Source: Ardenticatenaceae bacterium
Lineage (GTDB): Bacteria > Chloroflexota > Anaerolineae > Promineifilales > Promineifilaceae
Direction of reading: 5' to 3'
DNA: 64,000 bases
Assembly: GCA_011525915.1 (NCBI GenBank)
Contig: WYBM01000015.1
Span: forward strand, 248,001-312,000
The notes under the pieces were generated by a model, which was not told the DNA's origin, ran no database searches, and saw only the letters and a list, made by a program, of their open reading frames with translations. The stretch's first letter is position 1, and each line of letters starts with the position of its first letter. This document shows positions 25,383 to 33,979 of this stretch, piece by piece. A program made the position numbers and the translations under genes.

Positions 25383-26297
25383 ATGAGTCTTTCACTAGAG
25401 GCTCGACGAGTACGAGCCCTACGTAGTTTTGCAACATCTATTACTGTATTAACCGTTCTGGGTCATGTGTGGCTTGGATTTGAGCAATCTTATATAACGC
25501 CGATAGCTGCTGTCATTGTTGCTTGTAGTCTCAATCTTTTGTTAGAGGTTTTAGATGGATGGGCCCAAGGGAAGAAACCAAGGTTTACAGGATCTTATTA
25601 TAATCTTTTGGACTTCTTGCTACCTGCTTATATTGCTAGTTTAGCTTGTGCACTGTTGTTGTATGGTAATAAATCATTGTGGCCAACAATTTTTGCGGTG
25701 ACGGTGGCTATTTGCAGTAAGTACATCATTCGGATCAAATATAATGGCCAAAGTCGGCATGTGTTTAACCCCAGTAATTTTGGTATTGCTGTTACATTAC
25801 TTCTTTTTTCTTGGGTAAGCTGGGCTCCTCCGTATCAGTATACTGCAAACTTTCAAGGGGTTTTTGATTGGTTAATACCACAAATGATGCTTGTGGCCGG
25901 TTTTGCCCTCAATTATTTTTTGACAGGAAGATCGCCCCTGATCTTAGCCTGGTTTTTAGGCTTTTTGGCTCAAGGACTTTTCCGCTCAGTTTTTCTGGAC
26001 CAATCTTTTATTGCTGCAATTTTGCCGGTTACAGGGTTATCATTCATTCTATTTACAAATTATATGATCACGGATCCAGGCACAACCCCTTATGATACTA
26101 GAGGTCAGATTTTGTTTGGGTTAGCTACGGCGGCTGTATATGGTGTTTTGGTGGCTTTAAACATAACTTATGGACTTTTCTTTGCATTGGTGATTGTATG
26201 TGGGGGCAGGGCGTTATTAGTAACTGTTCAACAGCTAGTGAAATTCCCCTTAAATGCTGATAGGAGCGCTTATCAAAGCCCGGCAAAAATACCTTGA
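25383..26297 (+). CDS. UnbU/RnfD-like polytopic membrane protein
   Basis: A 304-residue membrane protein with AAAAAGAGGAG before the ATG and about nine to ten membrane segments. It resembles the RnfD/NqrB family: HVFNPSNFGIAVTLLL and the later FTNYMITDPGTTPYDTRGQ correspond to the flavin-loop and membrane motifs of that family. The covalent-FMN SGAT-type Thr motif is not obvious. Enediyne clusters carry such a protein (UnbU) beside UnbV, and this gene starts 35 bases after the UnbV-like gene. It may move electrons or ions across the membrane during maturation; the function is not established for this subgroup. Confidence 0.82.
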   Translation: MSLSLEARRVRALRSFATSITVLTVLGHVWLGFEQSYITPIAAVIVACSLNLLLEVLDGWAQGKKPRFTGSYYNLLDFLLPAYIASLACALLLYGNKSLWPTIFAVTVAICSKYIIRIKYNGQSRHVFNPSNFGIAVTLLLFSWVSWAPPYQYTANFQGVFDWLIPQMMLVAGFALNYFLTGRSPLILAWFLGFLAQGLFRSVFLDQSFIAAILPVTGLSFILFTNYMITDPGTTPYDTRGQILFGLATAAVYGVLVALNITYGLFFALVIVCGGRALLVTVQQLVKFPLNADRSAYQSPAKIP

Positions 26298-26484
26298 GCT
26301 ATGCTTTAAGCTATCGGTAACATCGCCCGAGACCTTGTGGCCTTTCTGATAAACTTCATCTGTGATTGCTCTTGCCAATGCTGGCATGCCCTGGCTGGTT
26401 CAGGTGTCTGGGTGGTTGTCCGGTGCACAAAGATTGGGATATGGCAACGACCATACCAAATGACCCTCTAAGGATCTTTCTATA

Positions 26485-26730
26485 ATGTTGAATGAAGCAT
26501 ACACTACTATTTTGCGACGGCATCTTAAGTATTTATCTGCAGATGAAGAAATCATTCCAGATCTAAGGTTGAAGGAATTTGGATTAGACTCGATGGCTTC
26601 CGTTGCACTTTTACTTGAAATTGAAGATGAGTTTGGTATCACTCTTCCTGACAGCAGCTTAACGGCAGAGACATTTTCAACTGCAGAAAGTTTATGGTCT
26701 GTAGTCGATAACGAACGAAGTTCTTCCTAA
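26485..26730 (+). CDS. Stand-alone acyl carrier protein
   Basis: An 81-residue carrier protein. Ser36 in EFGLDSMASVALL is the phosphopantetheine site; the second helix LLLEIEDEFGI is typical of amino-acid or polyketide carriers. TAAGGAT lies upstream of the ATG. It is the last gene of the AT-rich island, 187 bases after the UnbU-like gene, and only 10 bases from the convergent kinase gene of the core genome. Candidate partners are the ANL ligase at 20355 and the PLP decarboxylase at 13405. It differs clearly from the donor ACP at 660. Confidence 0.88.
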   Translation: MLNEAYTTILRRHLKYLSADEEIIPDLRLKEFGLDSMASVALLLEIEDEFGITLPDSSLTAETFSTAESLWSVVDNERSSS

Positions 26731-26740
26731 GATAAACTTC

Positions 26741-29083
26741 TCATGGAATGTCACCACTTAAGGTTATGGGTAGGCCGGGCAGGGTAAAAACGAACTGCGA
26801 GCCGCCGCCGGGATCATCTTCTACCCAAATACGGCCGTGTTGGGCTTCAACGGCCATCTTGCAAAAAGTAAGGCCCAGGCCAGCGCCGCGAATTTGGGCA
26901 CCACCAGGGTTTGTGCGCATGTAGCGGTCAAACGCCCCCTCGCGTAAATGTGGCGGAATGCCAGGGCCGCTGTCCTGAATAATGCAGCGTATGCCAGGTT
27001 CATACCCGTCTGCAGGTGGTTCGGGCTGCATAGTGCAGGCAATACGGCCGTGTGTCGGCGTGAATTTAAGCGCGTTGTCCAACAGGTTCACCAGCACCCG
27101 CCGGACCAGCTCTCCGTCAGCCCAAATCGATGGCAGGTCTGGCGGGGCCGTAATCTCCAGGGAGATCTGTTTGTGCGCCAACAACGGCCGTAGACGGCTG
27201 GCTACTTTTTGCATGAGCGGCGGCAGGCGCATGGCGTCAGCGTCTACAATCGATTGGCCAGCTTCCATACGGTTGATGTCCATCAGCGAATCTACCATGT
27301 CCAACAAATCCAGGCTGCCCATATGGGCGTCTTGCAGCAGGCCAGTAATGGCCCCGTCTGGTGGCAGATGGTCCTGCGCCATTTGCATGGTGGTGGCAAT
27401 GGTTGTCAGGGGGTTGCGCAAGTCATGGACGATCATACGTGTCAGGTCTTCCCGCTGTGCCGCCAGTTCGGTTTCCTCGGTTACATCACGGAAAATGAGC
27501 AGCCAGCCAATCAACTGCTGGCCGCGGTCAAAAACCAGGCTCTCCTGGCGCTCCAGGGTGCGCTGGGCGCTGCTGTACCGCACCCGTCCTTGTGGAGCCT
27601 GGTCCCCATCAGCCAATGTGGCCAGGCGTTGTGCCAGAGCTTCTGGTGTGTAGCCCAGGGCCGGGGCAACGGCCGTGGGCAAGGGGCTCTCTGGCTGGGG
27701 CGCATTTTCACTCAACAGATGGGCGGCGCTGGGGTTAACCAGCATCACCTGTCCGGCGGGGCTGACCATCACCACGCCTTCAGCCATACCATTGAGCAGC
27801 GCTTGCAGCTGGCGCACGCGTTGAGCCAGGGCTTCATCTGTCAGGTTATACAGGCGCACCATCTCCCCGTGCAGCCGGGCGTTGTGAACGGCAATGCCTG
27901 CCTGGGTGGCCACGGCGCGTAGGAGTTCCTGGTGCCACGGGCTGAACGGCCGTGCCTCGCTAAAACGCTGTAGAACCATCACCCCCAATACCTCATGCCC
28001 CAGCAGCATGGGCAGGCCCAACCAGACGGTGGGCCAGGGCTGCGGCGGGATTAATTGGTGCTGCCGGGCAAAGTGCACATTGGCCGGGGTAATATGCAGA
28101 CTACGGCCGTGAGCCGCCACCCATTGGCTGAAGTCGTCCAGCGGGCGGGCCAATGATGGGTGATCACCTGCCTGGCCACCATTGTCTGTATACTGCTTAC
28201 TGCTTACTGTATATGGTCGCCATGCGTCTTCTTCCTTTAAGAAGATCACAAAGTCGTCAACGGCCACCAGTTCCGTCACCAGTTGGTGGGCGCGGTTAAG
28301 TACCTGGGGCAGCTCTAACGTTTCGCGTAGGGAATCGCCGCTACGATTGAGGATGGCAAACTGCTGCAGCTGCTGTTCCAGGTGGTGCCGCCGCTGCCAG
28401 GAAAGCCAGACAATGATGCTAAAAACAGCCACACCCAGGCAGAAGACCACAAACGGTGGCAGCCCGCCCAGGGCATAGGTGACGCCACCGAGCAGGGCAA
28501 ACGGCAGGGCCAGCAAGCCCGCGGCGACCACCGGCAGGGCCGCTCTGCGGAAGAAAAGGGACAACGGCCGTGATTGGGCCGCCCACCACAACAGCATCAG
28601 CCCACTGTAGACCAAACCAAAGCTGGTCATGAGCGCCAGGAAACTGTTAACGTTTGCCAGGCCTTCGGCAGCCAGAGGAGCGGTTCCTTTATATTGCGCA
28701 TAGACAGCAGCACCGCTTAGCAGCGCCGCCAGGTGAATGAGGGTGGCGGTCAGCCGCTGCCGGGCCAACGGCCGTTCGCCCGGGGCAAATTGCCATAATG
28801 AGTGCCACACAGGGCGGCTGAGTTCCGCCAACAAGGTACTGGTCAACAGAATGGTAACGGCCGTGGGTAATCCGGCGGCCAGCAGGCTGCTCACGGCTAC
28901 CACGGGCATTAGACCGGCGCTGCTTAGGGCAGCCGGCAGGCTAAAGTTAATGGCGATGACGGCCACGGCCGTTAACAAGATGAGCAGGGGGGCGTTGCGG
29001 CTCTGGGTGGCGGCCCCCATAGCCAGCACCAACAGGACAAACAACAAGCCCCATTCAGCCAGCCAGCGAAAAAATGGTTTCAT
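26741..29083 (-). CDS. Membrane sensor histidine kinase (GAF, PAS, HisKA, HATPase)
   Basis: 780 residues from ATG 29083; a TTG at 29146 would add 21 residues, but the hydrophobic start MKPFFRWLAEWGLLFVLLV fits better. Six to seven N-terminal membrane segments (to about residue 230) are followed by a GAF domain (LETLELPQVLNRAHQLVTEL onward), a PAS domain (LLNGMAEGVVMVSPAGQVML), a HisKA with His in RMIVHDLRNPLTT, and an ATPase domain (LVNLLDNALKFTP, DSGPGIP, GAGLGLTFCK). No regulator is adjacent, so it is an orphan. A copy of the dispersed CAGTAAGC-type repeat lies inside the coding sequence near 28190. Confidence 0.9.
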   Translation of the reverse strand: MKPFFRWLAEWGLLFVLLVLAMGAATQSRNAPLLILLTAVAVIAINFSLPAALSSAGLMPVVAVSSLLAAGLPTAVTILLTSTLLAELSRPVWHSLWQFAPGERPLARQRLTATLIHLAALLSGAAVYAQYKGTAPLAAEGLANVNSFLALMTSFGLVYSGLMLLWWAAQSRPLSLFFRRAALPVVAAGLLALPFALLGGVTYALGGLPPFVVFCLGVAVFSIIVWLSWQRRHHLEQQLQQFAILNRSGDSLRETLELPQVLNRAHQLVTELVAVDDFVIFLKEEDAWRPYTVSSKQYTDNGGQAGDHPSLARPLDDFSQWVAAHGRSLHITPANVHFARQHQLIPPQPWPTVWLGLPMLLGHEVLGVMVLQRFSEARPFSPWHQELLRAVATQAGIAVHNARLHGEMVRLYNLTDEALAQRVRQLQALLNGMAEGVVMVSPAGQVMLVNPSAAHLLSENAPQPESPLPTAVAPALGYTPEALAQRLATLADGDQAPQGRVRYSSAQRTLERQESLVFDRGQQLIGWLLIFRDVTEETELAAQREDLTRMIVHDLRNPLTTIATTMQMAQDHLPPDGAITGLLQDAHMGSLDLLDMVDSLMDINRMEAGQSIVDADAMRLPPLMQKVASRLRPLLAHKQISLEITAPPDLPSIWADGELVRRVLVNLLDNALKFTPTHGRIACTMQPEPPADGYEPGIRCIIQDSGPGIPPHLREGAFDRYMRTNPGGAQIRGAGLGLTFCKMAVEAQHGRIWVEDDPGGGSQFVFTLPGLPITLSGDIP
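28188..28213. repeat. Copy of the dispersed repeat inside the kinase gene
   Basis: Three tandem 7-base units of the type ACTGCTT lie here; read on the other strand they give CAGTAAGCAGTAAGCAGT. The frame is kept and the repeat encodes a TVSSKQYT stretch within the GAF region of the kinase. It matches the CAGTAATCAGT elements found in spacers. Confidence 0.55.
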
Positions 29084-29154
29084 GCCAGGAGTGTAACGGT
29101 AGGCCGGCCGATGATCAATTGACAATTGGCCAGGGATAACTGACAATCCCCCCC

Positions 29155-29886
29155 GTGATGTTATGGCGCTACCAGCTTATGAAAGCGGCAATGACCGTTT
29201 GCCGCCTGATATTATTGGCCCGGATTGAGGTTCACGGCCGTGAACACATACCACCTCATGGCCCCTACCTGGTGGTGCTTAACCACACCAGCACGGTAGA
29301 CACTCCTGTCTTGCTGTTGGCCTTTCCACGGCAAAAGTGGCGCTTCTTTGCCGTAGAAAAATGGAAAAAACATCCCCTTTTCGGCCCATTAATGAGTTGG
29401 CTGGGGGCCATTTATATTGCCCGCAATGAAGTAGACCGCCACCAGATGCGCCAGGCCTTAGACGCTATTGCCCAGGGCATGGCCTTTGGCGTAGCCCCTG
29501 AAGGCACGCGCAGCAAGAATGGGCAAATGGCTGCCGCCAAAGACGGCGCCGCTTACCTGGCAGAGCGCACGGGTGTGCCCATCTTGCCCGTTGGACTGGA
29601 ACACACAGACGTGCTGTTTGCCAACGTTAAGCGGCTGAAACGTACCACCATCCATGTGCACATTGGCCCACCATTTCACCTGCCAGACCTGGGCCGGCGT
29701 GCCCGTGCCAGAGACCTACCCGCCTTTACACATTACCTGATGATTCACATCGCGGCCCAACTGCCGGCCCGCTATCATGGCGTTTATGCCCAAAGCGCGG
29801 CTCTGGCAGCATGGCAGCGCGGTGAAGACCCCTGGCCGTTTTGTGAACAGGTGGTGAGTGAAGATAAGTCCGGTTTTGGCATTTAG
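29155..29886 (+). CDS. plsC: 1-acyl-sn-glycerol-3-phosphate acyltransferase (PlsC family)
   Basis: A 243-residue acyltransferase starting at GTG 29155 or ATG 29158. The four family blocks are in order: VVLNHTSTVDTPV (HX4D catalytic motif, starting near residue 43), FFAVEKWKKHPLFGPLM, GAIYIAR, and GVAPEGTRSKNG, with a later PVGLEHTDVL. It transfers an acyl chain to lysophosphatidate at the inner face of the membrane in phospholipid synthesis. The gene is divergent from the kinase with overlapping control space. No other lipid gene is adjacent. Confidence 0.9.
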   Translation: MMLWRYQLMKAAMTVCRLILLARIEVHGREHIPPHGPYLVVLNHTSTVDTPVLLLAFPRQKWRFFAVEKWKKHPLFGPLMSWLGAIYIARNEVDRHQMRQALDAIAQGMAFGVAPEGTRSKNGQMAAAKDGAAYLAERTGVPILPVGLEHTDVLFANVKRLKRTTIHVHIGPPFHLPDLGRRARARDLPAFTHYLMIHIAAQLPARYHGVYAQSAALAAWQRGEDPWPFCEQVVSEDKSGFGI

Positions 29887-29972
29887 TCTGTCCTTTCATA
29901 AGATAAGTGCAGGGTTAGGCCCCAAATTGCACTTTGTGTGGTTTACCAAACACGTAACTGGCGGTTATACGT

Positions 29973-30000
29973 AACCGGCGGCTACCTGTAACCGCCGGTT
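29973..30000. terminator. Hairpin after plsC (AACCGGCGG / CCGCCGGTT)
   Basis: A perfect 9-base stem (29973-29981 with 29992-30000) and 10-base loop lie between plsC and the regulator gene. GTAAC recurs at 29953, 29971 and 29988, so part of it may instead belong to a regulator-binding array. No T-run follows. Confidence 0.4.
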
Positions 30001-30037
30001 CCTTACAAGAACCTTACTACACCAGGTACACCGGCTT

Positions 30038-30071
30038 TTGTAACCAGGTTGTAAGATTTCTCCGGTATACA
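30038..30071 (+). promoter_or_regulatory. Pho-box-like direct repeats and -10 box before the OmpR-type regulator
   Basis: TTGTAA occurs at 30038 and again at 30049, an 11-base period typical of OmpR/PhoB binding. A -10-like TATACA lies at 30066-30071, with no -35 box at the normal distance, as in activator-dependent promoters. The mirror-image sequence CTTAC, also with 11-base period, is at 30002 and 30013. Autoregulation by the downstream gene product is the simple reading. Confidence 0.5.
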
Positions 30072-30127
30072 TTTAATTCCCCGGTGGCATAAGACAAACA
30101 ACCGGGCACGGCAGTGTAGGAGTAAAC

Positions 30128-30853
30128 ATGGCAAACAATCAACCATTGGCCCACTATGGCGATGTTTTGGTAGTAGATGATGAGGCTTCGGTGGTGGAGG
30201 TCGTGAGTTTGTATTTACAGCGAGAAGGGTTTAAAGTGCGGGTAGCCCGTGACGGCCGTGAGGCTATTACGGCGATTCGGCAGCAGCTGCCGGCACTGGT
30301 GGTATTAGACCTGATGCTGCCGGAAGTAGACGGCCTGGAAATTATGCGCCGCCTGCGTGATGATCCCACCTCAAATGTGCCGGTCATTATGCTGACTGCC
30401 CGGCAGCAGGAGGTTGACCGTATCTATGGTTTAGAGCTGGGTGCTGATGATTATGTGACCAAACCATTTTCCCCGGCCGAGCTGGTATCGCGGGTCAAAG
30501 CCGTGCTGCGCCGGACACATGGGGCCACTGGCGCCGGGCAGGGTGACCGGCCGTTTCAGTTTACCGGCCTCACCATCGACCCCATCACTCGGTTGGTGAC
30601 GGTGCAGGGGATCACCATTGAATTGACGGCTACGGAATTTAACCTGCTTTACTTTATGGCCGCCCATCCCCGGCAGGTGTTTAAACGTGACCAACTGCTG
30701 GAAAACGTCTGGGGCTTCTCTGAGTATGTAGACCCCAGCACCGTCACCGTCCACATTCGCCGCCTGCGCGAAAAAATAGAAACAGACCCCAGCAACCCCA
30801 TATGGCTGCTGACAGTGTGGGGAGTAGGGTATAAATTTGATCCAGGCCAATAA
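30128..30853 (+). CDS. OmpR/PhoB-family response regulator
   Basis: A 241-residue regulator behind TAGGAGTAAAC. The receiver domain has LVVDDEAS, phospho-acceptor Asp in LVVLDLMLPEVDG, Thr in MLTARQ and Lys in YVTKPFSPAE. The winged-helix domain follows (ELTATEFNLLYFMAAHPRQV, then STVTVHIRRLREKIE). It is followed after 50 bases by a HAMP-containing kinase, its likely partner. PhoB-box-like repeats in front of the gene suggest autoregulation. The stimulus is not evident from neighbours. Confidence 0.95.
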   Translation: MANNQPLAHYGDVLVVDDEASVVEVVSLYLQREGFKVRVARDGREAITAIRQQLPALVVLDLMLPEVDGLEIMRRLRDDPTSNVPVIMLTARQQEVDRIYGLELGADDYVTKPFSPAELVSRVKAVLRRTHGATGAGQGDRPFQFTGLTIDPITRLVTVQGITIELTATEFNLLYFMAAHPRQVFKRDQLLENVWGFSEYVDPSTVTVHIRRLREKIETDPSNPIWLLTVWGVGYKFDPGQ

Positions 30854-30903
30854 GGAGGTGGCTAGGTAGCTGGCTGCTCGCTGGCTGCCCATTCTCTAAT
30901 CTT

Positions 30904-32163
30904 ATGGTTAATTCTCTTTCTCAACCTCCCTATCTTGGCCGGCTAAGCCGTACGCCCTGGCGTTTGTTTGTGGTGGGCATTGTGGCTGCGCTGGGCGTGG
31001 TGGTTCTGTTGATGCGGGCGTTGATGCAGGCGCCTTTGCAGGACATTACCATTCTGGTAACCTGGCTGACAGGCACGTCGCTGCTGTCATTGGTATTGGG
31101 GTATCTGCTATATCGTCGTGGTCTGACACGCTCGCCTTCGCTCAGCCTGACGTTAATGCTGACCTATGCTTGGGCAGCGTTTGTCATCTTGTTTAACGTG
31201 TGGATCATGTCCCGGCAGATGTTTTTTAACAGCGAACATGACCTTATCCTGAGCGGGGTCTTGTTGTTATTTTCGGCCATTATTGCCACCACCTTTGGCA
31301 TTTTTGTAGCCGCCAGTGTAACAGATGGCCTGAACCAGTTGGCCCTGACGGCCGAGGAGATCGCCGCGGGTAATCTGAAGGCGCGGGTACAGGTACACGG
31401 CCGTGATGAAGTAGCCCAGGTGGGCCGCACCTTTAACTACATGGCGCAGCAGTTACAACAGGCCGCCAAAGAACGGTCAGAGGTAGAAAATATGCGGCGT
31501 GATCTGGTAGCCTGGACGTCCCATGATCTACGCACACCACTCACCAGCATTCGGGCTATGATTGAGGCCCTGTATGATGGTGTGATCACCGACCCGGAGA
31601 CAACACAGCGTTACTACCGGACCATTCGCGCCGATATCATTGCCCTAAACAGTCTGATTGATGATTTGTTTGAACTGGCACAGTTAGATGCCGGGGGATT
31701 GGTGTTGGAGAAATCACCTTATTCCCTGGGAGATCTGCTCTCAGATGCCCTGGAAAGCTTTCAGTTGTTGGCCCAACAGCGTCAGATTGAGCTTAGCGGT
31801 GATGTGGCGGCAAATGTGGACCCGGTTTTGCTGAGCGCGCCCAAAGTGGGCCGGGTTTTGGCCAATTTAATTGGCAATGCACTGCGTTATACACCAGCGG
31901 GCGGCCAGGTGCAGGTTACGGCCGTACGGGTAACGTCTGGTGTGCAGGTGACGGTGCAAGATACCGGACCAGGTTTTAACCCGGCCGATATGGCGCGTGT
32001 ATTTGACCAATTTTACCGTGGTGAGCAGGCGCGCAGCCGCCAGACGGGCGGGGCGGGCTTGGGCCTGGCCATTGCCCAGGGTATTGTAGAAGCGCATGAC
32101 GGCCGTATCTGGGCTGAAAACTTGCCGGCCGGCGGTGCTCTGGTAGGGTTTATTTTGCCTTGA
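30904..32163 (+). CDS. Membrane sensor histidine kinase (HAMP, HisKA, HATPase)
   Basis: A 419-residue kinase. Four membrane segments lie in the first ~145 residues, with very short outside loops, so the signal is probably sensed in the membrane. A HAMP domain follows (LALTAEEIAAGNLKARV to about residue 190). HisKA has the His of WTSHDLRTPLTSI, and the ATPase domain has LANLIGNALRYTPAGG, DTGPGF and GAGLGLAIAQ. It is the natural partner of the OmpR-type regulator upstream. The architecture resembles BaeS/PhoR-like kinases. Confidence 0.93.
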   Translation: MVNSLSQPPYLGRLSRTPWRLFVVGIVAALGVVVLLMRALMQAPLQDITILVTWLTGTSLLSLVLGYLLYRRGLTRSPSLSLTLMLTYAWAAFVILFNVWIMSRQMFFNSEHDLILSGVLLLFSAIIATTFGIFVAASVTDGLNQLALTAEEIAAGNLKARVQVHGRDEVAQVGRTFNYMAQQLQQAAKERSEVENMRRDLVAWTSHDLRTPLTSIRAMIEALYDGVITDPETTQRYYRTIRADIIALNSLIDDLFELAQLDAGGLVLEKSPYSLGDLLSDALESFQLLAQQRQIELSGDVAANVDPVLLSAPKVGRVLANLIGNALRYTPAGGQVQVTAVRVTSGVQVTVQDTGPGFNPADMARVFDQFYRGEQARSRQTGGAGLGLAIAQGIVEAHDGRIWAENLPAGGALVGFILP

Positions 32164-32242
32164 CGTTTGTCATGCCCATTTTCGACACGGGACCCTGTTT
32201 ACGGAAGAACGCTTACGGAAGAAGGGCTTCGCCCATGTTACC

Positions 32243-32497
32243 ATGCCGCGCATGATCACATTACAGGTATATATATCGGATGATTGTTGGACGTGTGAAG
32301 AGACACAGCGGATTGTGGCGGATATTGCCCCCAAGTTCCCAAAGGTTATTGTAGAGGTCTTAAATACGGCCGTGACGCCCATGCCAGAAAATGTGTTTGC
32401 AGTCCCCACCTATGTGTTAGACGGCCGTATACTGTATTTGGGCAACCCCACTCGTGATGAACTATACAACAGGTTGTTAATTCATCACGAAATGTAA
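32243..32497 (+). CDS. Small thioredoxin-fold protein with CWTC motif
   Basis: An 84-residue protein; the start could be Met1 or Met4 (32252), neither with a good ribosome-binding site. It begins with a beta strand (ITLQVYISDDCWTC) carrying a CxxC redox pair, and has the cis-Pro segment FAVPTYVLDG. This is the minimal glutaredoxin/thioredoxin-like fold (alpha-beta-alpha-beta-beta-alpha). It probably exchanges disulfides in the cytoplasm, as there is no signal peptide. A small GGGC-TTCG-CCC hairpin lies just upstream near 32226. A Crp/Fnr regulator follows. Confidence 0.75.
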   Translation: MPRMITLQVYISDDCWTCEETQRIVADIAPKFPKVIVEVLNTAVTPMPENVFAVPTYVLDGRILYLGNPTRDELYNRLLIHHEM

Positions 32498-32578
32498 ATA
32501 ATGGGCTGCATGTAAGAACGGCCGTGCCCATTGCGTCAGCATAAGAAAGCCTCAACTTCAGCAGCCTAAAAGGAAGTC

Positions 32579-33274
32579 ATGATGCCCATGCTCCAGCAAA
32601 TGCCCGGCAGTAAAGTTAAATACCTTGCCCATATTCAGGTTTTCCGTGACCTGACCCCCAGCGAACTGGCTGAAATGGATCGCCAGCTTACGATGTCTAC
32701 CTGCCAGAAAGGCAAGATTTTTTATATGCCTGAAGACAGCGGCGAAACACTGTTTTTGCTTAAAAAAGGACGTGTTCAACTGTACCGTATTGCCCCTAAT
32801 GGCAAAAAACTGGTGGTGGCTACCTTAGGACCTGGCTCTATTTTTGGTGAGATGTCATTGGTGGGTCACGGTATGCACAACACCTTTGCGGAGGCGGCTG
32901 AAGAGTGTGTGTTGTGTGTGATGAGCCGCTCCGATGTGGAGCGCCTGGTGCGCGAAAAACCGGCTGTCGCCTTCCGCTTTGTCGAAGCCATGGGTGATAG
33001 GCTGACGCAGTTGGAATCCCGTCTGGAAGACATTGCCTTTAAGAGCATTCCCTCGCGGTTGGCGGCTCTGTTGTTACGGTTGGACAAAGAACAGGGCGGC
33101 AGGCGCATTGTTACCGGATACACTCACCAGGATTTCAGCGAGATGCTGGGTACCTACCGGGAAACCATCACCCAAACCCTTAACGAATTTAAGGGTGATG
33201 AGTTCATTGACATTGGCCGCAAAAAAGTGATCTTGCGTAACCTTTCCGGCCTGTACACTCTGGCCGAACAATGA
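32579..33274 (+). CDS. Crp/Fnr-family transcriptional regulator
   Basis: A 231-residue regulator behind AAAAGGAAG. The N-terminal half is a cyclic-nucleotide-binding-type barrel (FRDLTPSELAEMDRQL, LKKGRVQLYRIAPNGKKLVV, GSIFGEMSLVG). A long dimerisation helix and an HTH of the Crp type follow (YTHQDFSEMLGTYRETITQ, then LNEFK). There is no Fnr-type N-terminal Cys cluster and the classical cAMP Arg-Ser pair is not evident, so the ligand is uncertain. The recognition helix sequence suggests a Chloroflexota-type half site that cannot be predicted here. Confidence 0.9.
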   Translation: MMPMLQQMPGSKVKYLAHIQVFRDLTPSELAEMDRQLTMSTCQKGKIFYMPEDSGETLFLLKKGRVQLYRIAPNGKKLVVATLGPGSIFGEMSLVGHGMHNTFAEAAEECVLCVMSRSDVERLVREKPAVAFRFVEAMGDRLTQLESRLEDIAFKSIPSRLAALLLRLDKEQGGRRIVTGYTHQDFSEMLGTYRETITQTLNEFKGDEFIDIGRKKVILRNLSGLYTLAEQ

Positions 33275-33308
33275 TCCATGCCCCGTTGACAGTCAGGAAG
33301 TGGTGTGG

Positions 33309-33848
33309 TTACATCTCTTCCCGGTAGGCAAAGTTATGGCGTTTGCGTGCCTCTTTCACGGCGCGCCGCAGGGTTTCGTAAACCTGCTCCGGGTCTTTCA
33401 CATTGTCAAGGATAATTTTGGGTCTGGTGGCGTCATGACTGTGCACAATGACATCGCCCAGATTAAGCAGCCGTTCCCGAATAGATTGGTCATAATCCAG
33501 GTCCTGGATGCGCACCAGCTCTACAATTTCTACATCTTTGCCCAAAAAACCAGACCGAACTTTGAGGCGTTCATCGGTTAAGGTGTAGTGTGTAAAGGGG
33601 GAAAGAAAAGGCTGCCCTTCCCAAAGAATTTTTTCGTCATCCTCCTCTGCTGCATCTGCGGCCTTGGTGGCGGCCTTAACCCGCGACTCTGTCAATGAGC
33701 TGTCTACATCAATAAGGGTGGCCTGGATGATAAGCTCTACCAGAGCCTCTAACGTTTTTTGGTCGAGTGCGCTCAGATCGAGGTTAGATTGCGCAATCGC
33801 TTGCCAGACAGCAGACTTGATATGAGCTTGTGTTTCTTGAATAGACAT
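33309..33848 (-). CDS. Bacterial PH-domain protein
   Basis: 179 residues from ATG 33848, chosen for the GGAGGAACT ribosome-binding site directly upstream; the frame stays open to 33881. The first ~75 residues are helical and Ala/Glu-rich. From about residue 80 comes a bPH_2 domain: ILWEGQPFLSPFTHYTLTDERLKVRSGFLGK and IVELVRIQDLDYDQSI, then VKDPEQVYETLRRAV. Proteins of this type (YdbS/YdbT-like) are usually membrane-linked, but no membrane segment is present here. Function is unknown. Confidence 0.75.
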   Translation of the reverse strand: MSIQETQAHIKSAVWQAIAQSNLDLSALDQKTLEALVELIIQATLIDVDSSLTESRVKAATKAADAAEEDDEKILWEGQPFLSPFTHYTLTDERLKVRSGFLGKDVEIVELVRIQDLDYDQSIRERLLNLGDVIVHSHDATRPKIILDNVKDPEQVYETLRRAVKEARKRHNFAYREEM

Positions 33849-33979
33849 AGTTCCTCCGCAATTCTTACCAAAATTTAACACATGATTTGTAGCATACCGT
33901 TGGTCACATTGTCAAACAGGATGATGGCCGTTAAAATAACTGCGTCAAATGAGCTTGAGAATAATTGATAGGGTGAATT

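Noticed and set aside
26982-27922. Long plus-strand frames opposite the sensor kinase
   Set aside because: They mirror the GC-rich kinase frame, have no ribosome-binding sites and their composition is not protein-like.
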